Assembly (NCBI RefSeq): GCF_042657185.1
Contig: NZ_JBHSNN010000010.1
Reading direction: 5' to 3' (one strand)
DNA: 64,000 bases
Source of the DNA: Ureibacillus thermophilus
Lineage (GTDB): Bacteria > Bacillota > Bacilli > Bacillales_A > Planococcaceae
Part shown: in pieces, positions 17,329 to 24,149 of the stretch
Position numbering within the stretch: the stretch's first letter is position 1
Layout of the letters: each line of letters opens with the position of its first letter
Notes under the pieces: model-generated
Database searches by the model: none
What the model saw: the letters and a program-made list of their open reading frames with translations, nothing else
What the model was told of the DNA's origin: nothing
Translations under genes and position numbers: made by a program

Positions 17329-17607
17329 ATGAATAAAAATAAAGTTGGAAATATTTTAGGAATTAATTCAATTTTACCTGCAATCGTGAGTATGATCGTT
17401 TTTTTTATATTATCAGGACCGGATGCAGATGGTTATTTAATAGTAATAATTTTTAGCCTTTTATCAATTATCGGTGTTTTTATGGCTGTGATTGGCTTGA
17501 TTTTTGACAAGAGGCGTATAACAGCCTTTATCGGATTAGTCGCTAACTTGATTGTGTTGGTTTGCACTTTTTTATTATTCTTAGCGATGCGTATAGGGGA
17601 AGTTTAA
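17329..17607 (+). CDS. Small three-helix membrane protein, unknown function
   Basis: Ninety-two residues from ATG 17329, with AGAGGTGAT about 5 nt upstream; ATG 17308 in the same frame lacks such a site. Three hydrophobic segments at about residues 10-30, 37-58 and 66-87 (numbering from the chosen start), with a basic KRR between the second and third, suggesting the N-terminus is outside or inside with two short loops. No recognised family. It is element cargo, and the third repeat copy follows its stop codon by 27 nt. Confidence 0.6.
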   Translation: MNKNKVGNILGINSILPAIVSMIVFFILSGPDADGYLIVIIFSLLSIIGVFMAVIGLIFDKRRITAFIGLVANLIVLVCTFLLFLAMRIGEV

Positions 17608-17634
17608 TAGAAAGGTAGAGTTATTTTGTCTAAA

Positions 17635-17903
17635 GAGGATGGGACATAAACAAAAAATTAAAGGGGCAGTTGAAAGAGTTTTGATAAAAAATTGATATAA
17701 CTAAAAATTGATTGGAGTGACGGGGCGACTCCTGCGACGAGCCCTCTCGAGACACCGCAGGAGCGAAGGAATGAGCTCCGAGGAGGCTCGAGCCGGGCCC
17801 GCGGAAAGCGTCCCCGGAACGGAAATCAATTTTAATAACATATCAAAAAAACATCATTTTCTCCTTGGAGAAAATGATGTTTTTTTAGATTTGTCCCAGC
17901 CTC
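17635..17903 (+). repeat. Intergenic repeat copy 3 (inside the mobile element)
   Basis: 269 bp, short subtype. Left end is GAGGATGGGACATAAAC (one base off the usual GAGGCTGGG), right end TTTGTCCCAGCCTC. The internal GC-rich block and ATCATTTTCTCC hairpin are kept and very similar to copy 1. The 102-aa frame running through it is an artefact. Confidence 0.9.
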
Positions 17904-17948
17904 ATTTAGCATTGCAAACAAATATTTTTCATTGTTCTATATTTCTTG

Positions 17949-19079
17949 TTAACGTTCTTTTACAGGAAACCAGCCGGGTCTATTTAAAATTTGATCCCAT
18001 AAGCCATCCGGAATGACTAATTCTTCTTGTTGGTCTGTATAGATGCAAGTTGCGATTTCATTTTCTCGTCCTTCTTCAATTTTTTGCATCCAATCAGGAT
18101 CTACAATCATCTCTCTTCCTATGGCAACAAGTGAAATGCCTGTGTCGAGTGCTTCTTTTGCATCATCTGCGGTAATAATGGAACCGACGCCGATAAGCGG
18201 CACACGTCCATTGATGGTTTCAAGCAAATATTCAATGCGCGTTTTTGTTAAATCTTTGACGCCGACTCTTGGGGTGGAGCGGAAATCATGCAATGAAACA
18301 TGAAGATAATCAAGCCCTTTACCGGCAAGAACATCGACAAACGCAATGGTGTCTGCCATCGTAATGCCAGGTGTTTCAGGTTCTTCCGGAGAAAAACGGT
18401 ATCCGACAATGAAAGGGCTTTTCGCATATTTAGCGACAACGCTTTTTACTTGATCGATAATCTCAAGCGGTAACGTCATCCGTTTTTCAAGGGTGCCGCC
18501 ATATCGGTCAGTTCGGCGGTTAGAGTGAGGCGAGAAAAATTGGTGAATTAGATATCCGTTCGCCCCGTGGATTTCAACTCCGTCAAATCCTGCTTCAATT
18601 GCCCGGCGAGTTGCTTCTCCAAAGGCTTCCACAAGTTCTTTTATTTCATTTTCTGTCAATGCCCTTGGTGTTTTCATTCCGGGTTTTTCAGCAGGAACAG
18701 CACTCGCACTGACGATCTCGCCATTTGGTACAAGTTCAGGTGGACATAATCTTCCACCGTGATGGATTTGAAGAATGGCCTTTGCGCCTTGTTCTTGAAT
18801 GGTTTTTACCACTTTTCTTAAGCCAGGAATCATTTCATCGCGGTCTGCTGCAAATTGGCCGTGGAATGCTTTTCCATTAGGCAAAACATAAGCGCAGGCG
18901 GTGATGACTGCACTCACGCCGGAAGATCGGCGGGCATAGTATTTCAGTTCCACTTCCGATACAGAACCGTCTGGATTGGAAGACCAGTGCGTCATTGGAG
19001 CAATGACGATGCGGTTTTTTAAAGTTACACCATTTGGAAAAGTATAAGGTGAAAATAAATCTTTATATTTGTCCTTCAT
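17949..19079 (-). CDS. NADH:flavin oxidoreductase, old yellow enzyme family
   Basis: FMN-dependent TIM-barrel ene-reductase, 376 aa, similar in size to B. subtilis YqiG. Key parts: LFSPYTFPNGVTLKNRIVIAPMTHW near the N-terminus, the ILQIHHGGR strand, the active-site GANGYLIHQFFSPHSNRRTDRYGG loop (near residue 180) and the phosphate-binding IGVGSI...AIGREMI. Start ATG 19079 is preceded by GGGGGAAA at 9 nt; the longer frame up to 19145 lacks support. It reduces activated double bonds or quinones; the physiological substrate is not evident. It is element cargo and stands between repeat copy 3 and the right end. Confidence 0.88.
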   Translation of the reverse strand: MKDKYKDLFSPYTFPNGVTLKNRIVIAPMTHWSSNPDGSVSEVELKYYARRSSGVSAVITACAYVLPNGKAFHGQFAADRDEMIPGLRKVVKTIQEQGAKAILQIHHGGRLCPPELVPNGEIVSASAVPAEKPGMKTPRALTENEIKELVEAFGEATRRAIEAGFDGVEIHGANGYLIHQFFSPHSNRRTDRYGGTLEKRMTLPLEIIDQVKSVVAKYAKSPFIVGYRFSPEEPETPGITMADTIAFVDVLAGKGLDYLHVSLHDFRSTPRVGVKDLTKTRIEYLLETINGRVPLIGVGSIITADDAKEALDTGISLVAIGREMIVDPDWMQKIEEGRENEIATCIYTDQQEELVIPDGLWDQILNRPGWFPVKER

Positions 19080-19106
19080 TAACGGTTTCCCCCAAACTGT
19101 TAAATT

Positions 19107-19385
19107 GCTACTATAACGATACGCCTTTATCAGATTCCTTTTCAAATAGATTGCTTAAAAATATCCGCAGAGTGTTTTTGGACAAATCTTTCTTTATACA
19201 ATTCCGCTCAAAAAATTGAACAACAATCGTATGATAAAGGATATTTAAAAGTAATGGGAGGGATGCGGGAAGGAGAAGACGATGTTTATAGAGTTGATGG
19301 TCCAGTAGACAATCCAATTGATGAAAATAAATTGGAGCTTATTGAAAGAAAGTTATATGTGTCTTCCATCATTGAAATGAGGTAG
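19107..19385 (+). pseudogene. Possible C-terminal gene remnant at the right end of the element
   Basis: An open plus frame of about 92 codons without a good start, ending TAG 19383-19385 just where the right attachment arm begins. Its last half looks coding (GYLKVMGGMREGEDDVYRV and onward to KLYVSSIIEMR). I recognise no family. The frame overlaps the 5' region of the oxidoreductase on the other strand. It may be the tail of a gene truncated when the element was assembled, or chance. Confidence 0.3.
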
Positions 19386-19420
19386 TGTTTTTTGTACCTC
19401 CATGCTTTTGCATCCGGTAC
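19382..19420 (+). other. attR-like right junction of the element
   Basis: Element arm GTAGTGTTTTTTGTACC (19382-19398), spacer, shared core TTTGCAT (19407-19413), then chromosomal lipoprotein gene sequence. The ATGC-TTTT-GCAT inner palindrome spans 19402-19413 and centres on the TT at 19407-19408, the expected crossover dinucleotide if a serine recombinase is responsible. Confidence 0.75.
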
Positions 19421-19865
19421 TGGTGAATTTGTACAATTGTTCGAACCAACTGCAAGTGTTTTTGAAAAAGAAGGAATCGGCCATGTAGTCGCATCATTCG
19501 GTACGGAATCCGGCCGCGTGCCTTATACAGTGTTTATGGCAAAAAAGAGCTACTTAAAGGAAAATAAGGAAGTGGCGGAGAAATTTACAAGAGCCATTAA
19601 AAAAGCGCAAGATTATGTGTATGAAGCGCCAGCAGAAGAAGTGGCAAAAACCATTCAGCCATTCTTTGAAGATACAGATGTTGAATTAATTGCGCAAGTG
19701 GTAGAACGTTATCGCCAGCAAGAATCATATGCGAAGGATCCGATTTTAGATGAAGAAGAATGGAATAACTTGCAGGATATCATGGATGAAGCAGGGGAGC
19801 TTCCGATGCGCATGGATTATTCAAAACTAGTGGATACAACATTTGCAGAGAAGGTTTCGAAGTGA
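19407..19865 (+). pseudogene. 3' part of the split substrate-binding lipoprotein gene
   Basis: Encodes the C-terminal 152 residues of the binding protein: FASGTGEFVQLFEP, GTESGRVPYTVFMAKKSYL, and the helical end with MDEAGELPMRMDYSKLVD. It is in the same frame as the 8814-9350 part once the core TTTGCAT is overlapped. A TTG at 19392 opens this frame but has no ribosome site. The ATPase gene starts one nucleotide after its TGA, so this is the first part of the same operon, now cut off from its own promoter and signal peptide. Confidence 0.88.
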
Positions 19866-19866
19866 T

Positions 19867-20631
19867 ATGGGCTTCTTAGTTGTTGAAAATGTCAGCCATA
19901 CGTATTTTTCAAAGGATGCGGCAACGGAAGCGTTACAGGATATTCATTTAACCATTGAAGCAGGTGAATTTGTATCCTTTATCGGACCAAGTGGATGCGG
20001 AAAAACAACGCTGCTTTCAATTATTGCAGGATTGATTTCCCCGACGACAGGAAATGTATATATTGACAATCAAAAGGTATACGGAAATAAAGAACTTTCC
20101 ATTGGGTATATGTTGCAGCAAGATTATTTATTCCCTTGGAGAACCATAGAGGAAAATATTATTCTTGGGTTAAAACTATTAAATAAACCATTTGATGGGA
20201 AAATTGCATCCAAACTATTGGAAGATGTGGGGTTGCCGTCCATTGAGAAAAAATATCCTCGGGAGCTTTCCGGTGGGATGAGGCAGAGAGTGGCTCTTGC
20301 CAGAACGCTTGCAGTAGACCCGAAAGTATTACTTTTGGATGAACCATTTTCCGCTCTTGACTATCAATCAAAATTGAAGCTGGAAGATTTAGTTTCAAAA
20401 ATGTTAAAAGCCTATAGTAAAACAGCCATTCTTGTGACCCATGACATTGGGGAAGCCATTGCGATGAGCGACCGCATCTTCTTATTCTCAAAAAGACCTG
20501 GCCGAATTCATCAGACTTTCGAAGTGCCAGAAGAAATTAGAAACTTAACTCCATTCGAAGCAAGAAGCCATTCAAGCTACTCCCCGCTATTTCAAGAAAT
20601 TTGGAAGGAGCTTGAAAGCCTTGAACATTAA
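19867..20631 (+). CDS. ABC importer ATPase (nitrate/sulfonate/taurine type)
   Basis: Drives uptake with the permease and the interrupted lipoprotein. Walker A GPSGCGKTT near residue 40, Q-loop YMLQQDYLFPW, signature LSGGMRQR near 137, Walker B VLLLDEPF and the switch histidine in LVTHDIGEA. The 254-aa length and the closing region fit SsuB/TauB/YtlC-type ATPases. ATG 19867 directly follows the lipoprotein stop. Substrate class (aliphatic sulfonate, nitrate, pyrimidine precursor and so on) cannot be fixed; the three-gene set resembles B. subtilis ytlA-ytlC-ytlD. Confidence 0.9.
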   Translation: MGFLVVENVSHTYFSKDAATEALQDIHLTIEAGEFVSFIGPSGCGKTTLLSIIAGLISPTTGNVYIDNQKVYGNKELSIGYMLQQDYLFPWRTIEENIILGLKLLNKPFDGKIASKLLEDVGLPSIEKKYPRELSGGMRQRVALARTLAVDPKVLLLDEPFSALDYQSKLKLEDLVSKMLKAYSKTAILVTHDIGEAIAMSDRIFLFSKRPGRIHQTFEVPEEIRNLTPFEARSHSSYSPLFQEIWKELESLEH

Positions 20632-21415
20632 AGAACTCCATCAAGCATATAAGAAAAGGCTGGCAAAGGAAAAACGCTGGATTCGATTTTATCAATTGCT
20701 GATCTTAGCAGGTTTTTTCGCACTATGGGAAACCGCTTCTTCCAATCGCTGGATTGATCCGCTCATCTTTAGCGCTCCTTCAAGAATTTTTAAACTACTG
20801 CAAAGCATGATTTCAGATGGTACGATCTTTATCCACATGAACTATACATTGTTTGAAACGATTCTAGGGTTTATTTTAGGAACGCTTATTGGCACGATTC
20901 TAGCAGCCATCCTTTGGTGGTTCCCAAATCTATCAAAAATTTTGGATCCTTATTTAGTTGTGTTAAATTCCATGCCAAAAGTGGCTCTTGGACCAATCCT
21001 CATTGTCGCCCTTGGCCCAGGAATGACTTCCATTATTACAATGGGGGCTATAATTTCAGTAATCATTTCCACAATCGTCATTTACACATCCTTCCGCAAT
21101 GTGGATGCCAACTATCTAAAAGTATTGCAGACCTTTAATGCGACGAAATTGCAAATGTTTAAAGAAGCCATTTTGCCTGCATCATTCCCAACGATTATCT
21201 CTACATTAAAAGTAAATGTTGGATTGTCCTGGGTAGGGGTCATTGTCGGCGAGTTTCTTGTTTCTTCCCAAGGACTTGGCTATTTAATCATTTACGGTTT
21301 TCAAGTATTTAATTTCAATCTTGTGTTGATGTCCCTTCTCATCATTGCGATTTTTGCAACAATCATGTACCAGTTGGTTGAGATGCTAGAAAAACGGTTA
21401 ATCAAATATGAGTAA
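20621..21415 (+). CDS. ABC importer permease (nitrate/sulfonate/taurine type)
   Basis: Membrane subunit with about six helices. The cytoplasmic coupling motif is seen as MFKEAILPASFPTIISTLKVNVGLSW (EAA-type loop, about residues 185-210). An N-terminal tail of about 20 residues is followed by the first helix FYQLLILAGFFALWETASS. TTG 20621 lies 10 nt after AAGGAG and overlaps the ATPase stop; TTG 20612 is too close to that site. Pairs with the ATPase upstream. Confidence 0.88.
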   Translation: MNIKELHQAYKKRLAKEKRWIRFYQLLILAGFFALWETASSNRWIDPLIFSAPSRIFKLLQSMISDGTIFIHMNYTLFETILGFILGTLIGTILAAILWWFPNLSKILDPYLVVLNSMPKVALGPILIVALGPGMTSIITMGAIISVIISTIVIYTSFRNVDANYLKVLQTFNATKLQMFKEAILPASFPTIISTLKVNVGLSWVGVIVGEFLVSSQGLGYLIIYGFQVFNFNLVLMSLLIIAIFATIMYQLVEMLEKRLIKYE

Positions 21416-21446
21416 AAAAGACAATAATAAATGTTTATAAAAATAT

Positions 21447-21713
21447 GAGGCTGGGACATAAACAAAAAATTATAGGGGTAGCTGAAAGAGTGTTGATAAA
21501 AAATTGATAGAACGAAAAATTGATTGGAGTGACGGGGCGACTCCTGCGACGAGCCCTCTCGAGACCACAAGGATCGAAGGAATGAATCAGAGGAGAGTCT
21601 AGCCGGGCCCGCGGAAAGCGTCCCCGGAACGGAAATCAATTTTAATAACATATCAAAAAAACATCATTTTCTCCTTGGAGAAAATGATGTTTTTTTAGAT
21701 TTGTCCCAACCTC
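21447..21713 (+). repeat. Intergenic repeat copy 4
   Basis: 267 bp, short subtype, beginning GAGGCTGGGACATAAAC and ending TTTGTCCCAACCTC, 31 nt after the permease stop codon. Its GC-rich block differs from copy 1 at several places (CCACAAGGATCG, AATCAGAGGAGAG), while the ends and ATCATTTTCTCC hairpin are kept. It may terminate the transporter operon and converging ylaI. Confidence 0.9.
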
Positions 21714-21719
21714 AATTTG

Positions 21720-21923
21720 TTATAATTCTTCATCAATGCTGGATGAGCTGCGAAAAAATCGAAATTTTCCAGTTGCAAGTCTCTCCAATGTTTTTGTAGT
21801 AATGCGATCGTGGCATGTTTCGCACATAAAAGTATGAATCGGTCGATTTCTTAGTTTTTTAGCCAGTGGTGAGTCGTCTTCCAGTTCATGGATGGAATCA
21901 CAAAGAACACATTGGACAAGCAT
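21720..21923 (-). CDS. ylaI: YlaI family zinc-ribbon-like protein (DUF2197)
   Basis: Sixty-seven residues with two CxxC pairs (CVLC near residue 5 and CETC near 34), consistent with one zinc-binding knuckle, as in B. subtilis YlaI. It is transcribed opposite to the transporter, 11 nt downstream of the following minus-strand gene. Function unknown. The location after the transporter insert and before ylaN keeps the B. subtilis order. Confidence 0.8.
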   Translation of the reverse strand: MLVQCVLCDSIHELEDDSPLAKKLRNRPIHTFMCETCHDRITTKTLERLATGKFRFFRSSSSIDEEL

Positions 21924-21934
21924 AGGATCAAGTC

Positions 21935-22435
21935 CTACTCTACTCGAATGGCTGCGATGTTTTTGATTGGGTTGTCCAAGTTGGAACCATCGCCAAAAAT
22001 AATATGAACAGGTCCATCCTCTGTAAGCGGCTTACCATCTTGGCTGTATTTAAAAATTAATGTGTATGCTTCATCGATGGAGAAAGCATGCTCTGTGCCA
22101 TCTTTGCATTCAAAAACCACTTTCGTTGCATCTTCTTCAATTTCAGCATTGTTAAGAAAATATTTAATTTCCATACCAAACGTACCAGTTTCCATGCCTT
22201 TTCGGTCAAATTTTCTTTCCGTTTTTAAAGTAGGAGGGAATGTTGCACCTTCCATAATTTCGCGGGACCAATGTTCACCCATTTTAAATAAGTACTTTAA
22301 ATCTTCATTCTCTTCTTCTTTTGGTTTTGTAAAATAGGTTTTTAAGTCGATTCTTCGGTCATCAAAAATCCAAACTGATGGATCTAAAGTTAGTTTATAT
22401 TTTACTTTGCCTTTAATTGGAATGATGCTTTCCAT
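21935..22435 (-). CDS. Conserved hypothetical protein between ylaI and ylaN
   Basis: 166 residues, soluble, beta-rich at both ends (GKVKYKLTLDPSVWIFDDRRIDL near the start; GPVHIIFGDGSN and NIAAIRVE near the end). ATG 22435 lies 8 nt after GGGGGAG; a TTG two codons upstream is too close. It occupies the place of B. subtilis ylaL and may be that family, but I am not certain. Homologues are sometimes labelled peptidyl-prolyl isomerase without visible support here. Probably co-transcribed with ylaI. Confidence 0.65.
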   Translation of the reverse strand: MESIIPIKGKVKYKLTLDPSVWIFDDRRIDLKTYFTKPKEEENEDLKYLFKMGEHWSREIMEGATFPPTLKTERKFDRKGMETGTFGMEIKYFLNNAEIEEDATKVVFECKDGTEHAFSIDEAYTLIFKYSQDGKPLTEDGPVHIIFGDGSNLDNPIKNIAAIRVE

Positions 22436-22611
22436 TATCAATTCTCCCCCTTAACGATTTTACATATATCAGTATACAGGGAGATGTTCTGTTTATAAAG
22501 AAATAATCATTATAAACGTTCTATCTTGTGTTGCTACTTGCATTTTTATTTGCTAAAAGATAAACTTTATTAAGATAGAATAGAAGAAATTATATTAATG
22601 GGGGCGTCCTC

Positions 22612-22905
22612 ATGGATAAAAAAACGCAAGCTTCCTTCCAGGAAAAAGCATTAGAATTACTGCTTGAAGATGCAGATAAAATAGCTCGTTTAATTAAAGT
22701 GCAAATGGATCATTTAACGATGCCGCAATGTCCATTGTACGAAGAAGTATTAGATACACAAATGTTTGGTTTGTCCCGGGAAATCGATTTCGCAGTGAAA
22801 TTGGGATTGATTGAACGTGAGCAAGGAAGAAAGATTTTAGATACATTGGAAAAAGAATTGTCCTTGTTACATGAAGCATATACGAATGCAAACTCAAACA
22901 AGTAA
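22612..22905 (+). CDS. ylaN: YlaN family protein (UPF0358/DUF1507)
   Basis: Small helical cytoplasmic protein of 97 aa. In B. subtilis and S. aureus YlaN is linked to iron homeostasis and interacts with Fur. The segments LLLEDADKIARLIKVQMDHL and LSREIDFAVKLGLI mark the family. ATG 22612 follows GGGGGCG. Single gene with its own terminator, immediately before ftsW as in B. subtilis. Confidence 0.88.
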   Translation: MDKKTQASFQEKALELLLEDADKIARLIKVQMDHLTMPQCPLYEEVLDTQMFGLSREIDFAVKLGLIEREQGRKILDTLEKELSLLHEAYTNANSNK

Positions 22906-22908
22906 CAA

Positions 22909-22942
22909 AAGACTCAAATCAATTTGATTTGAGTTTTTTTTT
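22909..22942 (+). terminator. Terminator of ylaN
   Basis: ACTCAAATCAA pairs with TTTGATTTGAGT (22912-22934) followed by nine T. It ends 20 nt before the ftsW start codon, so ftsW must depend on readthrough or on an unrecognised promoter. Confidence 0.8.
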
Positions 22943-22961
22943 AAAAAAAGAGGTCTTTGCA

Positions 22962-24149
22962 ATGAGAAAATATCTTTCCTACTACATCAGAAATTTTGAT
23001 TATGCCCTATTTTTTGATTATATTTTTCTATGCTTATTCGGTCTTGTGATGATTTACAGTTCCAGCATCATGGTGGCACTTGTCGATGGGAAAGAACCGG
23101 ATTATTATTATAAAAAGCAATTATTTAATTTATTGGTTTCTTTTTTCGCTTTTGCTGTTGGGGCTTTTATTCCATATAAGCATTATAGTAGAAAAAAAAT
23201 AATGGTGTTTATGGTTGGTTTAATCACCATTTTCATGTTTTGGGTATTTTTCTTTGGTTTCGGTGAAAGCGGAACAGGTTCAAAAAGCTGGATTAGTTTG
23301 TTTGGCCTGATGTCTTTCCAGCCGTCCGAACTTGCAAAACTCATTATTATTTTGTATTTTGCAGGGACTTTTTATCGCAAAACATTAAATAACCCAACAG
23401 TTGAATTGAACCCAAATAATATTATATATCCCATTATAGTATGGATTTTTATTATTTTCTTTGTGGCGCTTGAAACCGATCTTGGTGCCGTCTTGATCAT
23501 TTCCGGAATTGCCATCGGTGTAGTTGCAGCAAGCGGCATACGCATCCGGACCTTCTTTAAGTTTTTTGCCGAATTAGCCGTTCTTGGAGCGGCGGTTCTC
23601 GGTTTTATATTGCTAATCAAAGGGGATAAATTTTTAACCCCTAACCGAATTGGGAGAATTAAAGCGTTCATTAATCCTTTTGAATATGAGCAAGGTTCAG
23701 GACACCAAGTCATTCAAGGGTATATTGCCATCGGTTCTGGTGGACTTGAAGGGGTTGGACTTGGACAATCTGTGCAAAAACTTGGATATTTGCCTGAACC
23801 GCAAACCGATTTTATAATGGCTGTAATTGCGGAAGAATTAGGTTTGATGGGAGTTGCTATTGTTCTTGGAGGTTTAGGATTTATCGTATTTAAAGCGCTA
23901 CTAATAGCGCTGACGACGAAAGATCCTTTAGCCAGAATGATTGCAGCCGGCATTGCCAGTTGGATTGCCATCCAAACCTTTATCAATTTAGGTGGTTTAT
24001 CAGGGCTTATTCCATTGACTGGGGTAACATTGCCGTTTATCAGTTATGGTGGATCATCTATTTTGGTATTATCTTTCGCAATGGGCATATTAATCAATAT
24101 TTCTATGTATGAAAAACTAGAAAAAAGGAAACTAAGGGGGACAAAATGA
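22962..24149 (+). CDS. ftsW: SEDS-family division glycosyltransferase FtsW
   Basis: Polymerises lipid II into septal peptidoglycan together with a class B PBP (PBP2B). About ten membrane helices; SEDS hallmarks include SWISLFGLMSFQPSELAKL, the periplasmic loop aspartate region ending in PEPQTDFIMAVIAEELG, and GVTLPFISYGGSS near the C-terminus. ATG 22962 is 8 nt after AGAGGT. The final ATGA overlaps the pycA start. It is the copy outside the dcw cluster; a second SEDS gene at 61608 occupies the spoVE place. Confidence 0.93.
   Translation: MRKYLSYYIRNFDYALFFDYIFLCLFGLVMIYSSSIMVALVDGKEPDYYYKKQLFNLLVSFFAFAVGAFIPYKHYSRKKIMVFMVGLITIFMFWVFFFGFGESGTGSKSWISLFGLMSFQPSELAKLIIILYFAGTFYRKTLNNPTVELNPNNIIYPIIVWIFIIFFVALETDLGAVLIISGIAIGVVAASGIRIRTFFKFFAELAVLGAAVLGFILLIKGDKFLTPNRIGRIKAFINPFEYEQGSGHQVIQGYIAIGSGGLEGVGLGQSVQKLGYLPEPQTDFIMAVIAEELGLMGVAIVLGGLGFIVFKALLIALTTKDPLARMIAAGIASWIAIQTFINLGGLSGLIPLTGVTLPFISYGGSSILVLSFAMGILINISMYEKLEKRKLRGTK

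Larger units (their letters stand above)
9345..19406. mobile_element. 10,062-bp serine-recombinase element inserted in the lipoprotein gene
   Basis: Bounded by 7-bp direct repeats TTTGCAT (9345-9351 and 19407-19413). Removal restores one continuous 329-codon reading frame. Contents in order: GT2 glycosyltransferase, GtrA-like protein, GtrII-like glucosyltransferase, MFS exporter, TetR-like regulator, large serine recombinase with a small upstream gene, small membrane protein, a copy of the intergenic repeat, an old-yellow-enzyme oxidoreductase and a gene remnant. No phage structural genes, so it is an integrative cargo element rather than a prophage. The recombinase is 2.6 kb from the right end and 5.9 kb from the left end, which is less usual than an end-adjacent position. 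Confidence 0.8.

Noticed and set aside
9356..19397. Transposon reading of the element: GTAC target duplication with AAAAAACACCAC terminal repeats
   Set aside because: It also leaves an open frame but gives an extra, duplicated-looking AYGYLHAFA segment in the binding protein and there is no DDE transposase. The TTTGCAT model gives the natural family sequence and a central TT crossover.
23372..23986. Long minus-strand frames within ftsW (and similar ones in pycA, murD, rsmH)
   Set aside because: They are shadows of strongly conserved genes on the opposite strand.
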